DNA from: Vespa crabro
Lineage: Eukaryota > Arthropoda > Insecta > Hymenoptera > Vespidae
Reading direction: 5' to 3'
NCBI RefSeq assembly: GCF_910589235.1
Contig: NC_060958.1
Location: 9,876,437-9,940,436, forward strand
Length of the DNA stretch: 64,000 nt
Both the position numbers and the translations under genes were made by a program. Shown in pieces: positions 52,260 to 62,540 of the stretch; the stretch's first letter is position 1; the number at the start of each line of letters is the position of its first letter. The notes under the pieces were generated by a model that was not told where the DNA came from, searched no databases, and saw nothing but the letters and a program-made list of their open reading frames with translations.

Positions 52260-52707
52260 GTATTATTTTTTACGATCGTGATATGTAAGGGTAATCTATA
52301 TTCTTGATTGATATAAAAGTATAGACAAAATATTTCGCGTAGGATCGATGTTCATTATACTCCCATTCTAAAGCAACGGCTAAAGCAATACGTATGAGCA
52401 TATATAATTGCAAACGAACCGTAATAGTGGGATACGATTGCATTCGAATTTATTTATCGAGTCATTTGTATGCATGCACTATACGCGTTTTCCGTAATGG
52501 AACATTGGGAGAGAATTAAAGCGTCGATCGAGGAAAGCCACGGTAAAATATCTTTTTTTATCTCTTTCTCTCTCTTTTTCTGTCTCTTAGATAAGATCTA
52601 GGTTTGAAATTGAAATATCTCGAGATGTGATTTTTGATAGAAAGTAGACAGCGCAGAATATAAAATTCCTACGTTAAAGTTTTTCATTATCATTCCGATC
52701 TTATGCA

Positions 52708-52767
<60 letters not shown>

Positions 52768-53360
52768 GCATTTTTTTTAGGTTAATGACAATTGAAAAAT
52801 TTATTTTCCTTTTTACGAAAGTGTTCAATTCTTTTATTTTGTATTTTTATGTTAATAGAAAATATTTTCGTTTTGTAACTTATTTATCTAATTACATACG
52901 AATGCATATCGATTATTTTTAAAGTTAAATACAAAATGAAAAATATTTTCGAATGATGTTCGCATGTGTTATACTTTACCGATCGGTACGTCGTAAGGAT
53001 GAATGAGATAGAGAACGCTTCGTAGAAAATCAAAAACGAATGGTGCTTGGTCAAGATTTAGAGTGGCCATTTTGAAGCGTTCTTCGGAGATTGTTTTAGG
53101 GAAATTTAGTTTCGGTGCCTGATCTTCCCAATCCTTAGCAATTGACGGAGTCCAAAAGTGAGATACGTTTGTACCATTTTTCGTACCATCTTCGACCAAT
53201 ATGTCCATCATAGCATCGAATTGGTCCCGTTGAGTTTCGCTTGATACATTTAGAATAACGATGTTATCGGTAGTACAATTGTCATCGGAATTGTCGACTT
53301 CTACAGTCGAATCATCCTGTGCGTGAACGTTCGAGATAGCAACGATAACGAGAAGGATTC
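34106..53360 (-). CDS. Prominin-family pentaspan membrane glycoprotein (5' codon(s) not placed)
   Basis: Sixteen exons chain in phase: 53360-52980, 51955-51900, 51650-51475, 50835-50648, 44926-44831, 42287-42085, 40538-40403, 37843-37673, 36620-36521, 36178-35984, 35885-35663, 35529-35230, 35162-35004, 34874-34741, 34241-34191, 34127-34106. They encode about 863 residues, equal to human prominin-1 (865). The recovered start is a signal peptide core (ILLVIVAISNVHA). Transmembrane segments are visible at VLAFLLAAFVFVLG, FLCILPVWLLLLAAL, FISIALWAIFVAGLALSGH and FWFATLISALIMIVS, with the usual two large extracellular loops rich in heptads (DQLDSIARQLSDRSVARDL) and the closing CQPLWEILKG segment. 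Prominins mark plasma-membrane protrusions and photoreceptor membranes. Whether this is the fly prominin or prominin-like orthologue was not decided. Intron lengths rise from under 200 bases at the 3' end to 5.7 kb. Exons 44831-44926 and 37673-37843 are phase-symmetric and could be skipped. Confidence 0.93.
36621..37672 (-). other. Prominin intron (8th of the recovered chain)
   Basis: About 1.05 kb without supported coding sequence. The open frames on both strands near 36500-36860 are extensions of the neighbouring membrane-segment exon or its antisense. Confidence 0.7.
37844..40402 (-). other. Prominin long intron (7th)
   Basis: About 2.6 kb. It holds a pyrimidine-rich field with CT runs at 38880-38960 and T-rich stretches to 39080. 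The frames there are low-complexity (Ser/Leu/Phe) and not genes. Otherwise it is ordinary AT-rich intron. Confidence 0.7.
40539..42084 (-). other. Prominin long intron (6th)
   Basis: About 1.5 kb with an A19-class homopolymer near 41103-41120 and a purine tract (GAGA) near 41440-41462. Nothing else recognised. Confidence 0.65.
44176..44262. repeat. (CATA)n/(TA)n microsatellite
   Basis: ATAC/CATA units run into about thirty TA units, within a prominin intron. Confidence 0.95.
44499..44571. repeat. (TA)n/(TATG)n microsatellite
   Basis: TA units followed by TATG tetramers, within a prominin intron. A similar tract of reversed unit order lies 230 bases away, so the two could pair. Confidence 0.9.
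44788..44814. repeat. (ATT)n trinucleotide repeat
   Basis: About nine ATT units just upstream of the splice donor side of exon 44831-44926 (minus-strand sense: downstream of the donor). Confidence 0.9.
47280..47425. promoter_or_regulatory. Promoter-like CpG island with NRF-1 palindrome and YY1-type motif
   Basis: Within AT-rich intron, TGCGCATGCGCG at 47311-47322 is a full NRF-1-type palindrome. About 40 bases on, CCGCCATTTT (AAAATGGCGG on the other strand) matches a YY1-type promoter element. On the plus strand the island is followed by a good donor (TTACAG then GTAATT, exon end at about 47420). On the minus strand AAAATGGCGGAATC offers a start codon. This looks like the promoter and first exon of a separate housekeeping-type transcript, direction undecided. 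Confidence 0.5.
47920..47991. repeat. GAGTGA / GAATGA hexanucleotide satellite
   Basis: About five GAGTGA-type units, a short GA run, then about six GAATGA units. Two variants of one 6-base unit have expanded side by side. Confidence 0.95.
48328..48400. repeat. (TA)n microsatellite
   Basis: About thirty TA units with one interruption near 48357. Confidence 0.95.
49574..49761. repeat. Imperfect ~77-bp direct duplication
   Basis: The segment 49574-49651 recurs at 49685-49761 with about three quarters identity by eye. Shared landmarks in order are CATTA/TATTA, ATGAAATT/ATAAAATT, GATTGCTT, TTTAATTAT, and GATGTTTTATATT(T/C)ACA. About 34 bases separate the copies. Confidence 0.7.
51790..51827. 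repeat. (CT)n microsatellite
   Basis: About nineteen CT units in the short prominin intron between exons 51955-51900 and 51650-51475. In transcript sense it is a GA tract. Confidence 0.95.
51956..52979 (-). other. Prominin intron with two microsatellites
   Basis: An (ATAC)n tract at 52222-52258 and a (TA)n tract of about 28 units at 52709-52764 lie in otherwise ordinary AT-rich intron. Confidence 0.8.
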
Positions 53361-53722
53361 CTGTAGAATTTGATTATTACGTGTATCTCGTTTGTATTTT
53401 TATGATTTTGTTAATTAATAACGACTCGATGAAATAATAATCGAAAGATTGAACGTTTTTAATAGAATTTTAGCGAATGCTTTTATTAAATTTTAAAATG
53501 CGAGTTTTAAAGCAAATATTTGTGTATAACAATTTTTCATATTTTTTTCCGTTTTTCCCTTTATCGTTATTGTCGAGAAAAACTTAGGAAAAGAGAAAAC
53601 TTTGTAGCCTTAAAAAGAGATCGAACTAATCGTCAAAAACAAACGCCGACATGAGATCACCGTCTATAGATATAAAATAGTTCACTGGATCCTCGACCTT
53701 TTTCTTATTCTGTTGAAGAGCG

Positions 53723-53929
53723 ATGAAAGTTTCTCTTCTTATCGTTCGTTTCTCTTTCGCGTTGATTTTTGTTTTCATCGGGAGTTTGTCGTTCGAAGTC
53801 TCCTTGGCGTATCTTTCGCGAAAATTGGATTTGTCCGCAGTGCGGGGAAATAAAGAAACTTTAAAGAAACGTACAAAATGGAAAAAGGTCTGTCAAACAC
53901 GAGAGAGAAAAGATCAAAAAACTGATTAA
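53723..53929 (+). CDS. Possible small secreted basic peptide
   Basis: A 68-codon frame starts with a convincing signal-peptide-like segment (MKVSLLIVRFSFALIFVFIG, cleavable after LSFEVSLA). A lysine/arginine-rich, cysteine-poor tail of about 35 residues follows. TATAAAA at 53671-53677 lies 46 bases before the ATG, at a distance that fits a core promoter with a short leader. It is antisense to the prominin first intron. I recognise no family and there is no second line of evidence, so it may be a chance frame. Confidence 0.22.
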   Translation: MKVSLLIVRFSFALIFVFIGSLSFEVSLAYLSRKLDLSAVRGNKETLKKRTKWKKVCQTRERKDQKTD

Positions 53930-54098
53930 TAAGATGAATTTTTGTCGTACGACGTGTTTACGACGTATCGTATGGAAAAATATCTACAATACTTGCAAAA
54001 TGAATAAATGACAAAATCGATAATTAGAATTAAATACGTTGAAAGGAATAGAAAAATAAAATAGAAAGAGAGGGACAATAAATGAGAAAGTAATGTAC

Positions 54099-54105
54099 GT
54101 GCCAT
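54099..54105 (-). other. Candidate first coding exon end of the prominin gene
   Basis: On the minus strand ATGGCAC is followed by GTACAT. Spliced in phase 1 to the exon starting at 53360, it would begin the protein MARILLVIVAISNVHAQ, an excellent signal peptide. Two other ATGs lie 13 and about 28 bases upstream in another frame, and the donor is not strong, so this remains a suggestion. Confidence 0.3.
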
Positions 54106-54335
54106 GGATCACGGCCATTTTCCGGTTGGACATTTTCCTCCTCGCTGACGTTTCTGCTCGAATGTCCTGATCGTGACTGACAAGAGAGACATAAAAAGGA
54201 ACACGGAAAAAGAGAGACAACACGGTTGCCGTCGAACAGCCACGAGCTGACTGTCGTTTTACAGAAATCGCAGAGGCTTCTACGAAGCCTCTCAAACTCT
54301 TTCGATGTTGTCGAACCCTTAGCTTGGATCGAGAG

Positions 54336-54406
54336 GAAGAGAGAGAGAGAGAGAAAGAGAGAGATACATACATACATATATATATATACATACATACATA
54401 TATATA

Positions 54407-54441
<35 letters not shown>

Positions 54442-54480
54442 TCATACATACATATATACATACACACATATATAGGTATA
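54336..54480. repeat. (GA)n followed by (CATA)n/(TA)n compound microsatellite
   Basis: A GA tract of about 30 bases passes into a ~115-base mixture of CATA, TACA and TA units. The long Tyr/Ile/His frames through it are repeat artefacts. Confidence 0.95.
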
Positions 54481-55841
54481 TAAGTAGACTAGGGTGTGAA
54501 ACGAGAGAGGGTGGATAAGTACTTCTAGAAAGTATAGAGCAGAGGGGAAAAGGAATAAGAAAAGAGATGGAGTCGTGAAATAGAAATCGAAATCGAGCGG
54601 CGAAGTAACCGGGTTACTACGATACGTTACTTAGGTATACCAGCACTAAGATTTTCGAGGGTAATCCGGATCATATGTGTGTGTACTGTGTAGATAAGTT
54701 TGTTTCTATGTGTTCATGCGCGTGCTTTGGATAAAAGGTGATGGTCTTTCAGTTTCTACGTCGTAGAATATCGCATTAGGTGACCTGTTACAGAGTAAAC
54801 GTCGAAGTGGAAGCAACAGATAGGAAGTTAGGTGCGAAGATGATGACATGGAACTTCTTCAAATTCGAATTATCCCCATTCTATCGGAAACAAAAATTGA
54901 TTTCTTTTTAACTAAAATCTTTGGAATTATACGCGTTCGTTTTTTGTTATGCGAACGTTCTTCATTTTTACAATTATCTAATCGGATTTAACATAACATT
55001 GAAATATATTTAATATTCGTTGTATAGTATGCAATTTGGTATTTTAATAATTTTCTATATTTGAATATAAGTAAACAGAACAGAAATATAGCTCGAAACG
55101 TAAATATTGCGTACTCTAAAAAAAAAAAAAAAAAAAAAGAAAAAAAAAGAAAATAATAAAAATAAAAATACTTAAAAAATAGTGGAAAAGTAATCTAGTA
55201 AAGTTTCTATTTTTTTTGTTTTTTTTTTAAGAATCTGCGTATCTTTCCGGAAGAACAGATATTATATGGTGAGATTTTCGTAAAAAGGATGTTCGTGTTT
55301 TTTGACTTGGTTTATAAAAGGTAACTTGAATAAATAGCTATAATTCCGTTGAAAGTTCTAGTTTTTCCTCGAAAAGTACTGTAGCTTGTGGACAGTTTTC
55401 GTTTATTTTCCGCGCAATGGAAATGAAGAGACGCTGTCTGGATTTTCCTTAATCTCATCGGAGTCAACTATAATCCATGAAGGAAGGAAGATCAGCGAAT
55501 GAAAAACGTTTCACGTTGATCTCTTTCATACTCTTTTCTTTCAATGTCTATTTCTTCTTCTATCCCTCTTTTTATCTCTTTCGTAAAATCAGTCGTCGAA
55601 CCTTCTCAACTTTAATACATAGCTCATAAAGGATGAGAATAGAGGTTAATAATGAAAGAGCATGAAGGACATAATTATTCGATTGACCGAGAAAATCGAT
55701 TATCTGGTTAGCTCGAAGATTCAATTAATTCGGATAATCGGAATTATCCGATTCTGTTCTTCTATATCTGTTTCAGCGAGTTAATGAAACGTTAGTCCGA
55801 AAGAATTTAAATAAGTTAAAAAGCATTGATCCTTAATGAAT

Positions 55842-55876
<35 letters not shown>

Positions 55877-56749
55877 AGAATAACATGATTCAGTTTAACT
55901 GATTTTTATATGATTGAAACAATTTCGTTCGGTATAGAAATAAAATCTTTTTATTGAATATTAATAGGGAATATCAGTATTCGTTAGTCTTTGATCATAA
56001 CTTAATTAAAATAAAATTTCCCAATGAGATTAAATATTAATTTTCATTATTATTATCGTTATTTCTTAAGCTGAATTCTCACGACAGGGAGTGCTCTACT
56101 ATTATCTCTGATATTAATGTTGCACGAAGTAAAGTATATTACTTTCAGAGTAACAAATACTTAAATACGTATAATGGTTATGTCATAGTGATGGCGATAC
56201 ATATCACTGTGAGGATTTATTATATTTCTCATGATGGTGTACACTGTCTCAACATATTCTTTATATCATATATCATTGTTTCTCTATATAACGCAGAGAG
56301 ATAATACCGGAAACAAAATAAGAAGATGCTAAGATTTTCTTTCAAAGGTAATTCAAAAAAATCTTGTTGAAACTATATTAATCTTTTGCTAATTCATTTT
56401 CCTTAAATGTTGTATACTTTTTTTCTGTATATTTTTTTTTTTTTTCAGAGTATCTAAATTGACAATAATATCTTAGCACTGTTCTTTAGGAATAGGCAGT
56501 CGTTTCCTAAAGAACTTGCTATTATACGGGTTGAAGGTCGAGCTTGTTTATGATCTTAATTAAAGGAAAACATCGGAGGAAACCTCGTTTTGAGCGAATA
56601 GAAAAGGGAACATGTTCCTTTTTCTTTATCTCTAATGATCGAAGGGTCGTTCCGTTGATAGGAAAGTGTGTCAGAGACACGAGCTTCACGAAGATCGTTT
56701 CAAACTTGAGTAGTATATGCCTATATGTATATATTTGTGTGTGTGTGTA

Positions 56750-56785
<36 letters not shown>

Positions 56786-56939
56786 ATATTATATACTTAT
56801 AGAAAAAGAAAAGAAGCAAGTAAAGAAAGAAAGAAAGAAGGAAAGATAAGGATATACGTAGCGCAAAGGATGGCCACGAAAGGAACGCGTGGGCGTATGA
56901 ATTTTGGCACCGACGAGATCATGTCAGTGTGGTATCGTT
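54481..56939. other. Region upstream of prominin, no gene seen
   Basis: About 2.5 kb. It contains an A-rich tract at 55121-55152, a 22-base inverted repeat at 55730-55751, a T30 tract at 55843-55872 and a TG/TA microsatellite at 56735-56784. No coding frame is supported. Confidence 0.6.
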
Positions 56940-56974
56940 AGGAGAGAGGAGAAGAGAGGAGAAAAGAGGAGAGG

Positions 56975-57053
<79 letters not shown>

Positions 57054-57056
57054 GAG
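56940..57056. repeat. Long (GA)n purine tract
   Basis: An imperfect purine tract ends in about 35 uninterrupted GA units (56980-57050). It directly borders the GC-rich core at 57056-57180. Confidence 0.95.
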
Positions 57057-57173
57057 AACGGCTGCTCTTTCGGGTGCAGCGCGAGAGTCGGCCAGTCAGT
57101 GCGTCGTCAGCCTCCGCGTCGTCGCGACGCTTGTCCTTCTTCGTCCCTTTGTCTCTCTCGTGTCGTCATCTTT

Positions 57174-57180
<7 letters not shown>
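57056..57180 (+). promoter_or_regulatory. Candidate promoter core between GA and CT tracts
   Basis: A 125-base GC/CpG-rich stretch contains GCCAGTCAGTGCGTCGTCAG near 57092, with a TCAGT arthropod-type initiator. GC-rich leader-like sequence follows and runs into a CT tract. The flanks are (GA)35 upstream and (CT)27 downstream, as in GAGA-factor-bound insect promoters. Direction is judged from the initiator only. Confidence 0.4.

Positions 57181-57232
<52 letters not shown>
57178..57232. repeat. (CT)n microsatellite
   Basis: About 27 CT units with one interruption. It is the inverted partner of the GA tract 130 bases upstream. Confidence 0.95.
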
Positions 57233-57665
57233 CCTTATCTCTTTGTTTTTTCTTCAAGTTTGATTTCAATCGAAAAACGATACAGGTGTTGTTGTCTTTT
57301 ATGTCCCAGTGATATAAAAAAAAAAAAAAGAGAAAAAGAAAAAAGAAAAAAGAAAAAAAAAGAAAAAGAATTTTTCTTCGTTCGATCCATCGATCCATCC
57401 TTTATATTCTTCCTATCTTTTTTCTCTTTTTTTTTTTTTCATTATTTATTTTTTTCGGTGAAATGCGTCGCGATTCGCGAACAACGGAGGAGGAAGGAAT
57501 GAGAAGAAGGAGATCAAGTGGAAGGAGATAAAGGGTTTTGAAATTGTTAGATCCTCTATGTGCGTGTGATCGATCGAGAAGTATGGATTTTTGAAGCTTA
57601 AAAGCTGTGCGTGGATAGAAGAAACGAAAGGGGGAGGAAGACAGAGAAAGAAAGAAAGAGAGACG

Positions 57666-57699
<34 letters not shown>

Positions 57700-57905
57700 G
57701 AATAAGAAAAAAAAGGAGGAGGGATGAGAAAGGCTTCCATGAACGTCGCTCATAACTTTTTTCTTATTCGTTGGATCCCCCTGCAGGATTTGCTTATGAG
57801 CTTTGGGAAGTACGGATACTGTGTTCGTCCAAGCAGAATTCAACAAATTTTCAAGAGACAAGAAGAACTATAGGATATATTCGGATAGAACTGAAAGGAT
57901 ACCAT

Positions 57906-57943
<38 letters not shown>

Positions 57944-58550
57944 AAAATTCCAAAAAATCTTCTGACTGCCGGAAGTTGTTCCGTCTTTTGTGGACCAGCC
58001 AAACTCTACGGTCTCTCTTCTCTTCAAGGGGTACGTGCCAAGATTCGGTAAAAGCAACGCTTCAAGAGCTTCGAACTTTTACAGCCGCGACCTTGAGTGT
58101 CATACTCGAAGTACAAGTTCTTTTCTTCTTCTTCTTCTTCTTCTTTTTCTTCATCTTATTTTTTCCTTTTTTTTTCTCATCAAACTCGCGCGGTGATTAA
58201 GGTATTATAATGAATATTACGAGTATAGGATGTAACCTTGACAAGTATCGTATCTTTGATTGTAAGAACGAAGTTTCGTCTTTTAAATGCGTTCATTATA
58301 ATGCAACATTATATTTTTGGAGAGATTAGATTTAATTTTGGATCATTGCTATTTCGTACTTTCGTATGATTTGAATTAAGAATATAATTATATTCTCGAT
58401 TTTTCGTTTCGATTCTTTTAAATATCATTCGCGTGGGGGAAGGGTCGCTTGATATATTATATACAAAGTAATTTAAGATCGTTCCTTATTTATAATAAAT
58501 TCTACGTCCGTCTTGAATGTCTCATAAAGTTTTTTCTTCTTTGTTAAGAG

Positions 58551-58552
<2 letters not shown>
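57233..58552. other. Low-complexity purine/pyrimidine region
   Basis: A-rich and GA-rich tracts (57317-57370, 57640-57700, 57905-57950) alternate with T-rich ones (57420-57455, 58120-58175). Non-repetitive islands at 57740-57880 and 57955-58100 could be untranslated exon sequence of a transcript starting near 57.1 kb, but no exon boundary can be fixed. Confidence 0.4.
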
Positions 58553-58597
<45 letters not shown>

Positions 58598-58615
58598 GTC
58601 ATCGTCATCATCATG
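58553..58615. repeat. (CAT)n trinucleotide repeat
   Basis: About twenty CAT units with two CGT variants near the end. Confidence 0.95.
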
Positions 58616-59171
58616 CACATTGTTTCTTCCAAAGAAAGAAATGATACTTATAGATTGTAAGGATGGAGCGTTAATTGCAAATTCGTTGTTAAATAGTTTA
58701 TCTCTCCCTAACATCGGTCGGAAGTAGATCGTATTTCTTTAAGAGGTGAAAGCCATGTTTTGTTGGGTCACTCGGCCCATTTATTTTCCGCGTAGGCATA
58801 TTGCCAGGGATTCATCGAATTTCGATAAAACCAAATATTATAACGTATCCCGAGGTCGTTATATTTTAACAAAGAACCAACAAGAATGCGAATCGCAATG
58901 GGATAGCGATACACATTAAAATGATATATCACCGACGTTTAGTTCGTAATGCTGAATTAGTTTACGACAATGATTTGAACAAAACATGTTATATGTGCAC
59001 TCAAAATAACATTGTAGATACTCTTCGAATTATTTAGAGATTGAAATTATTCTATATTATACAATATAGTTTTCACAGAAGTAGTACAAATATTGCCGTT
59101 CAAATTATGAGAAATTAATTATCTGTCGTTCAGTTCGTTTTGAAAATCATCGTAAATCAAATTATATTTTA

Positions 59172-59236
<65 letters not shown>

Positions 59237-60183
59237 GATATACGTATATTTTTTTTTCTTCATACATTACATTCATACAAGATCATTCTTTTTTTATCTT
59301 AAATTTTTTCTCATATATAAATATATCAACGTGAGTTTGAAAGAAATCTTTTGAATCCCTTTGGGCCATCCTCAAAAGAGAACGAAGCGACCAAGTTGGA
59401 TTAACGGATGCTATCAAATAGAATAGATAGAAAAGATTTTGTTCTTATCATTTGAAAGAAGTAGAAAATAGAGTATCGAGTTCTTTTTTTTTCTCGTTCT
59501 CGAGAGTTTTAACCTTTTAAATAATTGTAGACGAGTAATGATAATAATGATAATATGATAAATAATGTACGAATTAAATTACACTTGAATTATTATGATT
59601 GGAGAACACCAAAGTCCTATTTCGATATATATGCATTAAAATACATAATCATAATTCTTTTTATCGTATTTCTTTTACGGTACGTAGAACGTTTCTTCTT
59701 GAATAGATTTAAGAAATTCTCGATGGAAAAGATTGAGCATGAGATCAATTTCTATTCGTGAGTAATACATGTTCATCTATATTTCAGATATACCCAAATA
59801 GTCTCTCCTCTCGATCTACTCTCAATTTCGTGTTCTTGGATTTCTCTTGGATAAGGATAATTTAATCAAAATTTAACTACCAAAGAAGTAGATTTTTGAT
59901 GATGGACATGAATCAAGAAATATATTAATTTCTCGTTAAAAAGTCAAAATTTTATGACATTTCTTTTGAATAATTCAAATTTTCCTAATATTAAATATAT
60001 ATCTTTCATTCCTCATTTTAAACAAGAAATACCTGATTAGTCATCTAATGTTTTAAATGATTTCTTTTTTAAATAGTTCGGATAAGAACGAATGAATGGA
60101 CGTTCATAGTTTTGTTGCAAGTTAAATATAGCAAAGGGTTTGGGATAAAGTTAGAGCGTTTCCTAATTACGCGTAAGTGATAT

Positions 60184-60218
<35 letters not shown>

Positions 60219-60467
60219 AAAAAAGGAAAAAAAAAGAAAAGAAAAATGAAAAATAGAACGGTTAGAGAATGTTTACTTATACAAAGAGACGAATGTTAGT
60301 ATAAAGTGAAATTTTAAATATTTCAGTTTTCTACAAAAGGTATTCCATTCAGGCAACTTCTATTTACACGTAAAAATAATGAACCGGGCGGGCTTCTTTG
60401 TTTGATGTACATATGTTGTCTACATTTTCTCAAATTTTTCAACTCGTTTCACTGGGTCTCATTTCGT

Positions 60468-60520
<53 letters not shown>

Positions 60521-60994
60521 GTATGTTGTAGAAAAAATCATCATTATTCGTGAGAGAATTTAAGAATGATTGAACGCTCAATATTTGCCATGATGACAAT
60601 AGAAAATTGCGTGACGATGTACATATTAACGAGACGAGATCAATCTATTTAATCCGGCAAAGAGAAAATTTCCTTGGAGAGAAAACTCGTCGTCGTCAAA
60701 GGAATTATTATCTCGGAATACTTTTAACGATCCGTTACTTCCTATTGGGATAAAGTTTATTTCAGCGAACATTATACGCAAGAGATGGATGATTGTATTA
60801 AATAATTTTATTGAACAAATTCTTACTAATAATTTATATCAGTATCTTCATTGAGTCATTTCAGTTACGAAAAATATAACGGGATTCGAAAAATATTCAA
60901 AGAGAAAGATAAAAGAGATAAAGAAGGATAGATAAAGATGGAGACAGAAAGAGAGATGTGCTTGTGCTAGTCACGTTGGGTTCTCTTTCTAAAG
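58616..60994. other. AT-rich region with microsatellites, no gene seen
   Basis: Contains a (CA)n(TA)n tract at 59173-59233, an A30 tract at 60187-60217 and a (TA)n tract at 60469-60519. If the exon at 60.995 kb belongs to a transcript from near 57.1 kb, this is its first intron. Confidence 0.5.
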
Positions 60995-61149
60995 CACCTT
61001 CGATGGATCGCCAGTCGATCAACGAATTATTCGCGCGAGCGATAACCACTACTCCTTCGGGCTATCAGTTTTCGATTAAGGATATCCCTTTGTTCGAACG
61101 ATTCAACGAGAAAGGAGAATTCGTTGAAGCTGAAGAACTTGATCGACGA
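60995..61149 (+). CDS. Probable first coding exon of an unidentified gene
   Basis: A pyrimidine-rich acceptor (TTCTCTTTCTAAAG) precedes an ATG at 61003 that opens 49 codons and ends at a good donor (CGACGA then GTAGGT). The peptide begins MDRQSINELFARAI and ends NEKGEFVEAEELDRR; composition is balanced and polar with no repeats, quite unlike the chance frames around it, and GC is higher than in the flanks. I do not recognise the family. The remaining exons were not found before the window ends and may lie beyond it. The frame is open upstream to 60922, so a start or acceptor further up (for example GTGCTAG at 60964-60970) is possible. Confidence 0.42.
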
Positions 61150-61191
61150 GTAGGTATCCTCCTTTAATAAATTAAAAGATCATAGTCTCTT

Positions 61192-61223
<32 letters not shown>

Positions 61224-61247
61224 TCTTTCTCTGTTTTTTATGGTTTC

Positions 61248-61285
<38 letters not shown>

Positions 61286-61977
61286 CATTCATACTTCCAA
61301 GATAGATATTCAGAGTTGTCTGCTTACAAACGATAAAATATTCGCCACATAATTATGTCATTAACCGCATCTGCGGGTATTGCATGTGTGTTGTAAATGC
61401 GATTGGCATATGCATACTCGTTATCTATTAAAATAGTATTAACGATGTGGAGATCATCGTTAATAGCATTTTCGTTGATGTCAGATCTCTCATTCTTGAT
61501 TAATGGAAATGTTTCATTATATATATATATATATATAGATATATATTTGCATATATAGGTATTAATTTAATTCGAGCGTATGAACTATGGAGTTTCGAAT
61601 GATTAACACCAATAATGCGTTAATCATTTAAACGTTAATCTCGTATTAATCGATATATACATGAATTGAGATCAAAGTTCAAACGGGGAGCTCATCGTTT
61701 GTATGTTACACGGACGAACTTGCTTCTTCCGTTCCAAATGACAAAGTTACTTACGTCGGTGTAACGTAACAGTAGATCGTTCGAACGTAAAGTGCCAGGG
61801 TAACCTGATTATTTATCGGTGAAAGTTTAGTAGTAGAAGGACGACACCTTCGGGAAAATTCAATGACAAGTTCGAACGTTAGAGTCTTTGGTCGAGTTAC
61901 AAGAAGACTTGGACGATTCTTTCGAGGAAATCGATAAACGATAATTCGAGGATAAAAAGTGTTCATCAAAAAACATA

Positions 61978-62023
<46 letters not shown>

Positions 62024-62501
62024 AAAATATAAAGATAATACGAAGTATTAATTCGATCAAAAAAAAAAAAAAAAAAAATAAATAAATAAATAAGTAAATA
62101 ATACGTATTATAAAAACAAACATGCAAAACAAAAAATTGTTCTTTTGTAATCTAATCGTAAAATAATATCGAAAGTTTTTAAATGACCCAATATATTTTT
62201 AAGTTTACAAAATAATAAAATTTTTTTTTTTATCTCTCTTCTTTTGATCCAAAAGTTATGAAGTTTTCGTATCATTGACGGAAAATCTTACAGAAGTTAG
62301 TTATTACCTCTGACAAAGATAAAATTTCGTTCTTTCCTTCGACGCGTTAAATCTCACGATTCGCCTTTTTTACGAGCCAAGGATTATTCTTACCCTTTTG
62401 TTTCGTCTCTTTCTCTCTCTTTCTCTTCGAGGGAAAAGATCCTCTTGCTATGAATTTTTCCTTGTTTTTTCAAGGAAGCAAATCATGATCGTTCGAATGA
62501 G

Positions 62502-62540
<39 letters not shown>

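Noticed and set aside
54030..54518. Long Tyr/Ile/Cys/Met/Val-rich open frames on both strands
   Set aside because: They translate the CATA/TA and GA microsatellite and have no unique sequence of their own beyond it.
56929..57502. Ser/Leu- and Arg/Glu-rich open frames of 100-142 codons
   Set aside because: They are translations of the GA, CT and A-rich tracts; no splice or family support.
61751..61969. Minus-strand 72-codon frame and a short plus-strand basic frame in the same patch
   Set aside because: No splice chain, family or promoter evidence; recorded only as a GC-richer patch.
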